DNA of 15,739 bases from JAWLCQ01 sp041687095 (lineage in GTDB: Bacteria; Planctomycetota; Phycisphaerae; SM23-33), in the NCBI GenBank assembly GCA_041687095.1, contig JAWLCQ010000114.1, positions 1 to 15,739 on the forward strand, read 5' to 3'. The translations under genes were made by a program, and so were the position numbers. The notes under the pieces are model-generated. The model was not told the origin of the DNA and made no database searches. It saw only the letters and a list, made by a program, of their open reading frames with translations. This document shows, in pieces, positions 5,895 to 12,492 of this stretch (positions are counted from its first letter, which is position 1; each line of letters starts with the position of its first letter).

Positions 5895-7465
5895 TAGCCG
5901 TACGCTCCCTTGATCCTGGAGCTCCCGCCCAGGAACCCGCCGTAATTCCGCATCACCAGTTGCGACTCGATCCGCTGGACCAGGTCCAGCGCCACGGACA
6001 CCACGATCAGCAACCCCGTCCCGCCCAGGAACGCCGAGATCTCCCACGGGATCTGCAGGGCGTTGGCGAGCACCATCGGGATGACCGCGATCAGGGCCAG
6101 GAAGGCCGCACCGGCGTAGGTGATGCGCTCCATCACCCGCTCGAGGTAGTCGGCCGTCCGCTTGCCCGGGCGGAGGCCCGGGATGAAGCTGCCGTACTCC
6201 CGCAGGTGGTCCGCCATCTCCTTGGGCCGGAACTGCACCGTCGTCCAGAAGTACGCGAAGAAGAAGATCAGGGCGATCTCGCTGACGGCGTAGATGTACC
6301 CGCTGCGCTGGAAGGCGTCGGCGAGGGTGACGGTGAAGTCGTTCCGCCACGCGTCCCGCAGCCACCCGAACAGCACGCCCGGGAAGATCATCAGCGAGGA
6401 GGCGAAGATGATCGGCATGACCCCGCCGTGGTTCACCCGCAGGGGCATGTAGTGCCGCTGCCCGCCGTACACCCGCCGCCCGCGGGTGTGCTTCGCCTGC
6501 TGGATCGGGATCCGCCGCTGGGCCTGCGTGATCAGGATCGCCCCGGCGATGACGCCCACGAACGACAGGACGAGGAACATGATCTTCACGGGGCCGATCT
6601 CCCCGCCCCCGCCCGCGCCCGTCAGCGACAGGTCCGCCTGGGCGGCGAGCTGGTTGATCGCCACCGGCAGGCGGGCCACGATGCCCGCCATGATCAGCAG
6701 CGAAATGCCGTTCCCGATCCCGTACTCATCGATCTGCTCGCCCAGCCACATCAGGAAGATCGTCCCCGCCGTCAGGCCCAGCACGCCCGCGAGGAACGTC
6801 AGGATCGACCCCTGGTACTCCGCGTACACCAGGTCGTTGCCCGGGGCCATCACGATCCGCATCCAGAACACCGCCTGCACGACGCACAGGGCGACGGTGG
6901 CGTAGCGGGTGTACTCCTGGATCTTCTTGACGCCCGCGGGGCCCTCCTTCTGCAGCCGCTCCAGCGCCGGAACCACCGTCGCGAGCAACTGGAAGATGAT
7001 CGACGCGGAGATGTAGGGCATGATGCCCAGCCCGAAGAGCGTGGACTGCTGGAGGTTCCCGCCGGTGAACATGCTGGCGAGTTCCAGCACGTTGCCCCAG
7101 GTGCTGCCCTGCCCCTGCATGAACCCGCGGATGGCCTCGGGGTCGATGCCCGGCAGCGGGATGTGGAACCCGATGCGGTAGATGCACAGCAGGCCCAGGG
7201 TGAAGACGATCTTGGTCAGCAGCTCGGGGATGGCGAAGATGTTCTCGAAGGCGCGATGGATGGCGGAGTCCGCCCACAGGGCGTACCAGATCGCCCCCAG
7301 CAACGCCAGGGCCGCGACCATACGGGTGACCGCCCCGAGTACGGACTCGGAGATGGTCCCCGTCTGGAACCCACTGACGAGGCTCGTCGCCCCGCCGTAC
7401 AGCAGTGCCAGCGCGATCGCCCCCGCGATCACGCCGACTGCGATTCTAAACCATCGAAACGCCAT
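5894..7465 (-). CDS. secY: Protein translocase subunit SecY with N-terminal extension
   Basis: A 523-residue SecY, the pore-forming membrane subunit of the Sec translocon. The canonical protein begins at about residue 69 (HRAFENIFAIPELL) and runs through the first canonical helix with YRIGFHIPLPGID (96-108), GLGIMPYISASIIFQLL, DEYGIGNGISLLI, the cytosolic loop QRRIPIQQAKHTRG (317-330), HGGVMPIIFASS and the ribosome-contacting loop PGLRPGKRTADYL (429-441). SecY is usually about 430-460 residues. Here about 67 extra residues precede it and contain two hydrophobic stretches (about 8-24 and 44-64) that look like added membrane helices. The ATG at 7465 has a good GGGAG 8 nt upstream, which supports the long form. 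It follows rplO by 34 nt and overlaps adk. Confidence 0.96.
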   Translation of the reverse strand: MAFRWFRIAVGVIAGAIALALLYGGATSLVSGFQTGTISESVLGAVTRMVAALALLGAIWYALWADSAIHRAFENIFAIPELLTKIVFTLGLLCIYRIGFHIPLPGIDPEAIRGFMQGQGSTWGNVLELASMFTGGNLQQSTLFGLGIMPYISASIIFQLLATVVPALERLQKEGPAGVKKIQEYTRYATVALCVVQAVFWMRIVMAPGNDLVYAEYQGSILTFLAGVLGLTAGTIFLMWLGEQIDEYGIGNGISLLIMAGIVARLPVAINQLAAQADLSLTGAGGGGEIGPVKIMFLVLSFVGVIAGAILITQAQRRIPIQQAKHTRGRRVYGGQRHYMPLRVNHGGVMPIIFASSLMIFPGVLFGWLRDAWRNDFTVTLADAFQRSGYIYAVSEIALIFFFAYFWTTVQFRPKEMADHLREYGSFIPGLRPGKRTADYLERVMERITYAGAAFLALIAVIPMVLANALQIPWEISAFLGGTGLLIVVSVALDLVQRIESQLVMRNYGGFLGGSSRIKGAYG

Positions 7466-7499
7466 GAAAGCGACTCCCTATCGCTGCGGTGCGCCCGAA

Positions 7500-7946
7500 C
7501 TACGAACCCTGTTCCACGGACCCGCCGGCCTGGGCGATCTTCTCGGCCGCCTTGGCCGAGAACTTCGCCGCCACGACCGTCAGCTTCCGCGTGACCTCGC
7601 CACGGGCGAGGATCTTGACAGGAGCGGTGGGGCTGTCGACGAGGCCGGCCGCCACGAGGGCGGCGGGGTCGACCCGCGTCCCGTCCTCGAAGCCGTTGAG
7701 GTCCTCGATGTTCACGATCTGGTACTCCGTGCGGAACATCGCGTTGGAGAACCCGCGCTTCGGGAAGCGCGAGATCATCGGCGTCTGCCCGCCCTCGTAC
7801 CCGAACGTGCGCTTGGCGCCCGCCCGGGCGCCGTAGCCCTTGTGTCCACGCCCAGAGGTCTTGCCGAGCCCGGAGCCCTCGCCGCGCCCGAGGCGCTTGC
7901 GGGGCTTGTACCGTCCGGCCTGCTGCAGGATCTCATCGAGTCTCAT
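7500..7946 (-). CDS. rplO: 50S ribosomal protein L15 (uL15)
   Basis: A 148-residue L15, a late-assembling protein deep in the 50S subunit. The glycine-rich N-terminal tail is typical: RKRLGRGEGSGLGKTSGRGHKGYGARAG, then FEGGQTP-like YEGGQTPMISRFPKRGF. The C-terminal half matches the L15/L18e domain, with VKILARGE around residue 112. The ATG overlaps the rpsE TGA (ATGA), with GAGGAG 10 nt upstream inside rpsE. This tight join leaves no room for rpmD (L30), which normally lies between rpsE and rplO. Confidence 0.98.
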   Translation of the reverse strand: MRLDEILQQAGRYKPRKRLGRGEGSGLGKTSGRGHKGYGARAGAKRTFGYEGGQTPMISRFPKRGFSNAMFRTEYQIVNIEDLNGFEDGTRVDPAALVAAGLVDSPTAPVKILARGEVTRKLTVVAAKFSAKAAEKIAQAGGSVEQGS

Positions 7947-8452
7947 CCGATCTTCACTCCTCTGAGGGCCTCAATGGCCCCCTGCGATCGCATCATCAGC
8001 AGGGCGTCAAGCCCCGCCTTGAGCAGGTTCACCGGACTGGTGGACCCGTGTGCCTTGCTCAGGACATCGCGGATGCCCGCCAGCTCCAGCAGCGGCCGGA
8101 GGTTCTTGCCCGCGATGACGCCCGTGCCCTCCGACGCCGGGACCAGGATGACGCGGGAAGCCCCGCAGCGGCCCTGGGCGGTGTGGGGGACGGTGTGCCC
8201 GCGCAGGGACACGTTCACCATGTTCTTCTTGGCGTCGGCGATGGCCTTCTCGACGGCCTTGGGAACCTCGTTCGCCTTGCCGTAGCCCAGGCCCACGCGG
8301 GAGTCCCGGTCTCCGACGACGACGAGCGCCCCGAAGCTGAACCGCCGCCCGCCCTTGACGACCTTGGCGAAGCGGTCGATCTTGATGACGCTGTCTTCGA
8401 GGTTGCGTTCGCCGTCGAATCGATCCGTAGTAACGTTTCGGTCTACAGCCAC
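7943..8452 (-). CDS. rpsE: 30S ribosomal protein S5 (uS5)
   Basis: A 169-residue S5, which lines the mRNA entry tunnel and affects accuracy. The N-terminal double-stranded RNA-binding domain shows KVVKGGRRFSFGALVVVGD and GLGYGKANEVPKAVEKA. The C-terminal domain has LVPASEGTGVIAG and LSKAHGSTSPVNL. The start is GTG at 8452, chosen because AGGAG lies 7 nt before it and the product starts at the usual distance from the first conserved strand. It follows rplR by 19 nt and shares 4 nt with rplO. Confidence 0.98.
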   Translation of the reverse strand: MAVDRNVTTDRFDGERNLEDSVIKIDRFAKVVKGGRRFSFGALVVVGDRDSRVGLGYGKANEVPKAVEKAIADAKKNMVNVSLRGHTVPHTAQGRCGASRVILVPASEGTGVIAGKNLRPLLELAGIRDVLSKAHGSTSPVNLLKAGLDALLMMRSQGAIEALRGVKIG

Positions 8453-8471
8453 AGTGCTGCTCCTGCTGGTC

Positions 8472-8840
8472 TCAGAACTGGAGTCCGCCCTTGCGGGCCG
8501 CCTCGGCGAGTGTTCGCACGCGCCCGTGGTAGGCGTACCCGTTGCGGTCGAAGACGACCTGCGTGATCCCGGCCTCGATGGCCTTTTGGGCCAGCAGGGA
8601 TCCCACGTGCTCGGCCGCCGCCTGGTTTCCGCCGTACACCCCCTGCTCTCGCAGGGGCTTTTCGAGACTGCTCGCCGCGACGAGGGTGCGTCCGGCGAGG
8701 TCGTCGATGATCTGGGCGGTGATGTTCTTGTGGGACCGCGACACGGTCAGGCGCGGGCGCTGCGGAGTGCCCGAGAGCATCTTGCGCACGTGTGCCTTCC
8801 TGCGGTCCCGTCTGGCGAGTTTCTTCTGCATGATCTTCAT
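8472..8840 (-). CDS. rplR: 50S ribosomal protein L18 (uL18)
   Basis: A 122-residue L18, which binds 5S rRNA with L5 and L25 at the central protuberance. Conserved segments are ARRDRRKAHVRKML near the start, RPRLTVSRSHKNITAQIIDD, LLAQKAIEAGITQVVFDRNGYAYHGRV and the C-terminal LAEAARKGGLQF. The ATG at 8840 is taken as the start, with AGGA upstream; an in-frame ATG three codons further in is equally compatible with the family. It lies 42 nt after rplF and 19 nt before rpsE. Confidence 0.98.
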   Translation of the reverse strand: MKIMQKKLARRDRRKAHVRKMLSGTPQRPRLTVSRSHKNITAQIIDDLAGRTLVAASSLEKPLREQGVYGGNQAAAEHVGSLLAQKAIEAGITQVVFDRNGYAYHGRVRTLAEAARKGGLQF

Positions 8841-8882
8841 GGTTTGGTCGATCCTTTGTCCCAGAACGCGCGGGCGTACGGA

Positions 8883-9464
8883 TTAGCCGGCCCCGGCGCC
8901 GGCGAAGGCCTTCCCGGCCTTGCGGCGGATGTGCTCGCCGGCGTAGCGGACCCCTTTGCCCTTGTAGGGCTCGGGGGGACGGCGGCGGCGGATGCGGGAG
9001 GCGATCTCCCCCACCGCCTGCTTGTCGGGGCCCTTGACCACGAACCGCGCGGGCTCGGTGTCACCGCGGGCCTGCGGGGTGGTGACCTCAATGCTCACGC
9101 CCGCGGGAATCTCAAACTCCGCCGGGTGCGACAGGCCGCAGTTCATGACGAACTTCTGGCCCTGCACCTGCACGCCGTAGCCCACGCCGTACAGCTCCAT
9201 CGGCCGGGCGTACCCGGTGGCGCAGCCTTCGATCATGTTGGCGACGAGCGAGCGCGTCAGCCCGTGCATCGCCCGCGACGTGCGGTCGTCCTTCGCCCGC
9301 TCGACGACGACGGTCTTCCCGTCGCCCTCGACCCGGACGCTGACTTCCGGACGGTGCGTCCAGGTCAGCTTGCCCACCGGCCCCTCGACGTTCACGGTCT
9401 GCCCGTGGATGGCGACCTTGACCGCGGAGGGCAGGGGGATCGGTTTCATTCCTACTCGCGACAT
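8883..9464 (-). CDS. rplF: 50S ribosomal protein L6 (uL6)
   Basis: A 193-residue L6 near the factor-binding region of the 50S subunit. It starts MSRVGMKPIPLP, the usual family opening, and contains two tandem L6 domains. The C-terminal domain shows GYGVQVQGQKFVMNCGLSHP, GPDKQAVGEIASRIR and RRPPEPYKGKGVRYAGEHIRRKAGKA, followed by a short Ala/Gly end. The start at 9464 is set by this conserved opening. A longer in-frame reading from 9539 would run into rpsH and adds no L6-like sequence. The Shine-Dalgarno match is weak. The gap to rpsH is 26 nt. Confidence 0.98.
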   Translation of the reverse strand: MSRVGMKPIPLPSAVKVAIHGQTVNVEGPVGKLTWTHRPEVSVRVEGDGKTVVVERAKDDRTSRAMHGLTRSLVANMIEGCATGYARPMELYGVGYGVQVQGQKFVMNCGLSHPAEFEIPAGVSIEVTTPQARGDTEPARFVVKGPDKQAVGEIASRIRRRRPPEPYKGKGVRYAGEHIRRKAGKAFAGAGAG

Positions 9465-9490
9465 CGTTGTTGCCCGTTTCTCTTGGGGTC

Positions 9491-9889
9491 CTAGCAGATG
9501 GTGCAGAGCACTTCGCCGCCAACGTTCTGTTCGCGGCACTGGCGGTCGGAGAGCACTCCGCGCGAAGTCGAGACGACGGAGATCCCCATCCCGTCCAGCG
9601 GGCGGGGGAGATCCTGCACGGGGCTGTACAGCCGGCGACCGGGGCGCGAGGCCCGCTGGATCTCGCGGATCACCTGCTCCCCGCGGGGGCCGTACTTGAG
9701 GTACACCCGCAGCATGTCCTGCTTGTCGTCCTCGATGCGGCGGACGTCCTCAATGTACCCTTCGGCCTTGAGGACCTGGCAGATGCCTTCGCAGATCTTG
9801 GACGCGCGGATCATCGTGGTCTGCTGCCGTGCGTTGACGGCGTTGCGGACGCGGGTGAGCATATCGGCAATGGGATCGGAAAGACTCAT
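9491..9889 (-). CDS. rpsH: 30S ribosomal protein S8 (uS8)
   Basis: A 132-residue S8, a primary binder of the 16S central domain. It opens with SLSDPIADMLTRVRNA and ends with the C-terminal signature STSRGVLSDRQCREQNVGGEVLCTIC, where the 'STSRGV-sd--ar--nvGGE-lc' pattern is diagnostic. The final residues are CTIC instead of the more common aromatic end. The ATG follows AAAGGA with 10-nt spacing. In E. coli S8 represses the spc operon by binding near the start of rplE. I did not find an evident S8-site mimic in the 33 nt before rplE here, but this needs folding analysis. Confidence 0.98.
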   Translation of the reverse strand: MSLSDPIADMLTRVRNAVNARQQTTMIRASKICEGICQVLKAEGYIEDVRRIEDDKQDMLRVYLKYGPRGEQVIREIQRASRPGRRLYSPVQDLPRPLDGMGISVVSTSRGVLSDRQCREQNVGGEVLCTIC

Positions 9890-9919
9890 CGCACTCAGTT
9901 CCTTTGCACGCTGGGGCGG

Positions 9920-10105
9920 TTACCAACTGGCCTTGCGCATGCCCGGGATCTTGCCGTTATTGGCCAAGGACCGCAGGCAGATGCGGCAGACGTGGAATTT
10001 CCGGTACACCGAGCGGGCCCGCCCGCAAAGTTGACACCGCCGGACAATCCGCGAGGAGAACTTCGGCGTCCGGTTCGCCTTCGCTACGTGTGCCTTTGTC
10101 GTCAT
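9920..10105 (-). CDS. rpsN: 30S ribosomal protein S14 type Z (uS14), zinc-binding
   Basis: A 61-residue short S14, which binds the 3' major domain of 16S rRNA in the head. The zinc ribbon is complete: C24-x2-C27 and C40-x2-C43 in RRCQLCGRARSVYRKFHVCRICLR. The ending NNGKIPGMRKASW is the usual C-terminus of this class. It is the zinc-dependent 61-residue version and not the roughly 100-residue cysteine-free version. GGAA lies 8 nt before the ATG. It sits between rplE and rpsH as usual in spc operons. Confidence 0.98.
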   Translation of the reverse strand: MTTKAHVAKANRTPKFSSRIVRRCQLCGRARSVYRKFHVCRICLRSLANNGKIPGMRKASW

Positions 10106-10144
10106 AGATTCGCTTCCGTTTCTCTCGTATCGCTTCGGGGCGGA

Positions 10145-10690
10145 CTAGGACTTGCGGAACGGCAGGCCCAACTGCGTCAGCAGCTCCCGGGCCTCCTCGT
10201 CCGTCCGCGCCGTTGTCTGCAGGGCAATGTTCATCCCCTGCGTAAAGGTGATGCTCGCCGGGTCGATCTCCGGGAAGACGCTCTGCTCGACCAGGCCCAT
10301 GTTGTAGTTGCCCCGCCCGTCGAACCCCGACGGGTTGAGCCCGCGGAAGTCCTTCACTCGCGGGATCGCCAGCGTCACCAGGCGGTCGAGGAACTCGTAC
10401 ATCCGGTCCCCGCGAAGCGTCACCTTCAGCCCGACGTTCATGCCCTCGCGGAGCTTGAAGTTGCTGATGGACTTCTTCGCCTTGGTGATGATCGGCCGCT
10501 GCCCGGCGATCTGGGCGAGCTGCTTCTGCGCCGCGTCGATGCGGGGCTGATCGCTGTTCGCGTTGCCCATGCCCATCGAGACGACGATCTTCTGGAGCCG
10601 CGGGACGGCCATCGGGTTGTCGTACCCGAACCGCTCCTTCAACGCGCCCGTGACCTCGCTCTGATACCGTTCCTGTAGTCTTGCTGCCAT
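10145..10690 (-). CDS. rplE: 50S ribosomal protein L5 (uL5)
   Basis: A 181-residue L5, which binds 5S rRNA and touches the P-site tRNA and S13. Conserved stretches are RLQKIVVSMGMGNA, AGQRPIITKAKKSISNFKLREG, PRVKDFRGLNPSGFDGRGNYNMG and the C-terminal TTARTDEEARELLTQLGLPF. The ATG has AGG 9 nt upstream. It lies 33 nt after rplX and 39 nt before rpsN. Length is typical of the bacterial family. Confidence 0.98.
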   Translation of the reverse strand: MAARLQERYQSEVTGALKERFGYDNPMAVPRLQKIVVSMGMGNANSDQPRIDAAQKQLAQIAGQRPIITKAKKSISNFKLREGMNVGLKVTLRGDRMYEFLDRLVTLAIPRVKDFRGLNPSGFDGRGNYNMGLVEQSVFPEIDPASITFTQGMNIALQTTARTDEEARELLTQLGLPFRKS

Positions 10691-10723
10691 GTGGCTCTAC
10701 CTGCCCTTGCTGTCCGCGGCGCC

Positions 10724-11065
10724 TTAGGCGCCGGCGGCCTTCTTCACCACGCCCAGCGAGGTCTTGGACTTCGCCGCGACCCGCTCCTTCGTCCCGTCCG
10801 GACGGACCTGGAACCGCACGCGGGTGGGCCGGTTCGTGCTGGGGTCCACGGGCAGGACGTTCGAGAGATGAATCGGCATCTCCTTCTGAATCCGCCCGCC
10901 CTGCGGGTACTGCCGCGACGGTCGCATGTGCCGGTACACCCGGTTCACGCCCTGGACCAGGACCTTGCTGTTCTTGGTGTCCACGCGGAGGACCTCGCCG
11001 GTCTTCCCGCGGTCCTCCCCGGCGAGGACCATTACCTTGTCGCCTTTACGCACGTTGCAGGCCAT
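10724..11065 (-). CDS. rplX: 50S ribosomal protein L24 (uL24)
   Basis: A 113-residue L24, an assembly-initiating protein at the exit-tunnel rim. The KOW motif is visible at the N-terminus: VRKGDKVMVLAGEDRGKTGEVLRV (about 5-28), then VLVQGVNRVYRHMRPS and GGRIQKEMPIHLSNVLPVDP. The basic C-terminus (RVAAKSKTSLGVVKK) matches the usual ending. The start codon is 2 nt after the rplN stop, and GGAGG lies 10 nt upstream inside rplN, which suggests coupling. Confidence 0.98.
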   Translation of the reverse strand: MACNVRKGDKVMVLAGEDRGKTGEVLRVDTKNSKVLVQGVNRVYRHMRPSRQYPQGGRIQKEMPIHLSNVLPVDPSTNRPTRVRFQVRPDGTKERVAAKSKTSLGVVKKAAGA

Positions 11066-11067
11066 CG

Positions 11068-11454
11068 CTACACCACCTCCGACGCCAGCGAGACGATCTT
11101 CATGAAGTTCTTCTCGCGGAGTTCGCGGGCGACGGCCCCGAAGATTCGGGTGCCGCGCGGGTTCTGGTTGTCGTCGATGATGACGGCCGCGTTGCGGTCG
11201 AACCGCACGTAGCTCCCATCATTCCGTCGGATCGCGAACGCGGTGCGGACGACCACGCAGCGGACGACGTCGCCGGCCTTCACCTCGCCGCCGGGCATCG
11301 CCTTCTTCACGGAGCAGATGATGATGTCTCCGATCGAGGCGGTCCGGCGGGTCATGCGCTGCTGGCGGGTCGAACCGCCCAGGACGCGGATGCACCCGAC
11401 GATCTTCGCCCCGGTGTTATCCGCCACATCCATTCTGGTTTCTGCTTGGATCAC
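11068..11454 (-). CDS. rplN: 50S ribosomal protein L14 (uL14)
   Basis: A 128-residue L14, which forms inter-subunit bridges and the binding site for silencing factor RsfS. It shows IQAETRMDVADNTGAKIVGCIRVLGG, DGSYVRFDRNAAVIIDD and GTRIFGAVARELREKNFMKIVSLASEVV. Compared with the usual 122-123 residues there are about five extra residues after GGST (QQRMTRRTA). The start is GTG, 3 nt after the rpsQ stop, with GGGAG 8 nt upstream. The conserved opening residues fix the start. Confidence 0.98.
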   Translation of the reverse strand: MIQAETRMDVADNTGAKIVGCIRVLGGSTRQQRMTRRTASIGDIIICSVKKAMPGGEVKAGDVVRCVVVRTAFAIRRNDGSYVRFDRNAAVIIDDNQNPRGTRIFGAVARELREKNFMKIVSLASEVV

Positions 11455-11457
11455 GGC

Positions 11458-11784
11458 TCACTCTCCCTGCGCTGAGGCGGCGGCAAGGGGGTTGTCGACG
11501 GAGCGAATGACCCGCACCAGCCGCCAGGCCTTTCGCTTGCTCACCGGGCGGCAGGGAGCGATCTCCACCACGTCGCCCACCTTCGCCGTGTTCTCCGGGT
11601 CGTCCACCGCCAGCCGCGTCCGTCGGCGAAGGTACTTGCCGTACTGCGCGTGCCGGACGAGGGTCTCGATGCCTACCCGGATGGTCTTGATCCCGCTGAT
11701 GGCCTCGACGGTCCCGGTGCGCATCCGCAGGTGGGTCCGCTGTGCCGTCGTCTCGCTCGTGTCGTTGGTCTTCGTCTCGTCCAT
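11458..11784 (-). CDS. rpsQ: 30S ribosomal protein S17 (uS17)
   Basis: A 108-residue S17, an early 16S 5'-domain binder with an OB fold. The core starts at about residue 20 (RMRTGTVEAISGIKTIRVGIETLVRHAQYGKYLRRRTRLAVDDPEN) and continues GDVVEIAPCRPVSKRKAWRLVRVI, the 'G-D-V-I-E-RPlSK-K-w' signature. Most S17 proteins have 80-90 residues; here about 18 Thr/Asp/Glu-rich residues come before the core and a short Ala-rich tail follows. The ATG with GGAAG 8 nt upstream supports the longer N-terminus, although Met21 could also be a start. Confidence 0.97.
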   Translation of the reverse strand: MDETKTNDTSETTAQRTHLRMRTGTVEAISGIKTIRVGIETLVRHAQYGKYLRRRTRLAVDDPENTAKVGDVVEIAPCRPVSKRKAWRLVRVIRSVDNPLAAASAQGE

Positions 11785-11805
11785 GTCCGCAGCTTCCGCT
11801 AGGCG

Positions 11806-12027
11806 TTACTTCCCCGCCGCCGCAGCGACGATTCGGGTCGGGAGCTGTCGCTCACGCATCACCGTAAGGATGCGGGCGATGTCCCGCCGCGTCTTCGTCA
11901 GCAGCGAGGGGTCTTCCAGTTTCTCGGTCACGCTCTGCGAGCGAATGTCGAACAGGCGCCGCTCCTGGCGCTGCAGTTCGGCCTTCAGCTCTTCGTCGCT
12001 CAGTTGTCGCAGTTCCGCTGGTTTCAT
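11806..12027 (-). CDS. rpmC: 50S ribosomal protein L29 (uL29)
   Basis: A 73-residue L29 from the ATG at 12027, located at the tunnel exit near the docking site for nascent-chain factors. It reads MKPAELRQLSDEELKAEL at the start, then QRQERRLFDIR and TKTRRDIARILTVMRERQ, the two-helix hairpin of the family. I chose this ATG because family members open with 'MK--ELR-ls--EL' and GAGG lies 9 nt upstream. A GTG at 12042, overlapping the rplP stop as GTGA, would add five residues and is a real alternative. The C-terminus ends in a short Ala run. Confidence 0.97.
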   Translation of the reverse strand: MKPAELRQLSDEELKAELQRQERRLFDIRSQSVTEKLEDPSLLTKTRRDIARILTVMRERQLPTRIVAAAAGK

Positions 12028-12038
12028 CGATTCGTGCC

Positions 12039-12458
12039 TCACAGGCCCGTTCGCCGCTGCACCAGGCGGCAGCGAACCGGCATCTTGTGCGCCACCCGCT
12101 GCAGCGCCGCCTTCGCCAGCGTCTCGTCGACGCCGCCGATCTCAAACAGGACCCGCCCGGGCTTGATCGGGCAGACCCACTCCTCGGTCTCGCCCTTGCC
12201 CTTGCCCATTCGCGTTTCCAGCGGTTTGCCGCTGATGGGCTTGTCCGGGAAGATCCGCACGTAGACGCGCCCCTCGCGGTGGAGGTAGTGCGTCGCCGCC
12301 ACGCGCCCCGCCTCGATCTGGCGGGCGGTGATCCAGTGCATTTCCATCGCCTGCAGCCCGAAGTCCCCGAAGGCCACCGTCGTGCCTCGGGTCTCGTTGC
12401 CCTTCATCTTGCCCCGCTGCTGCTTGCGGTGCAGGACTCGTTTTGGCATCATCGCCAT
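12039..12458 (-). CDS. rplP: 50S ribosomal protein L16 (uL16)
   Basis: A 139-residue L16, which helps shape the A-site and is a late assembly protein. It begins MAMMPKRVLHRKQQRGKMKG and contains FGLQAMEMHWITARQIEAGRVA, VRIFPDKPISGKP and ETRMGKGKG around Arg83 (the arginine of this loop is hydroxylated in E. coli). The end HKMPVRCRLVQRR is family-like. GGGAG lies 9 nt before the ATG at 12458, which favours this start over the nearby internal Met codons. It follows rpsC by 34 nt. Confidence 0.98.
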   Translation of the reverse strand: MAMMPKRVLHRKQQRGKMKGNETRGTTVAFGDFGLQAMEMHWITARQIEAGRVAATHYLHREGRVYVRIFPDKPISGKPLETRMGKGKGETEEWVCPIKPGRVLFEIGGVDETLAKAALQRVAHKMPVRCRLVQRRTGL

Positions 12459-12492
12459 GGGTTGCTACTCCCTGCGTGCGCGTGTCTGAGGG

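Noticed and set aside
4314..5897. 527-codon open frame on the plus strand
   Set aside because: It is antisense to rpmJ, map and adk, and has the low-information composition of a GC-driven shadow frame.
5895..6365. Upstream in-frame extension of adk
   Set aside because: It lies within secY in another frame. The P-loop opening MRIVLMGPPGAGKG right after the TAATG overlap fixes the true start.
5960..7594. Very long open frame (544 codons) on the plus strand
   Set aside because: It lies opposite secY and rplO, is made of Arg/Asp/His/Gly/Pro-rich sequence without any family motif, and is expected from high-GC third positions on the other strand.
9465..9539. Longer N-terminus for L6
   Set aside because: It overlaps the end of rpsH and has no L6 similarity; the family opening MSRVG gives the start at 9464.
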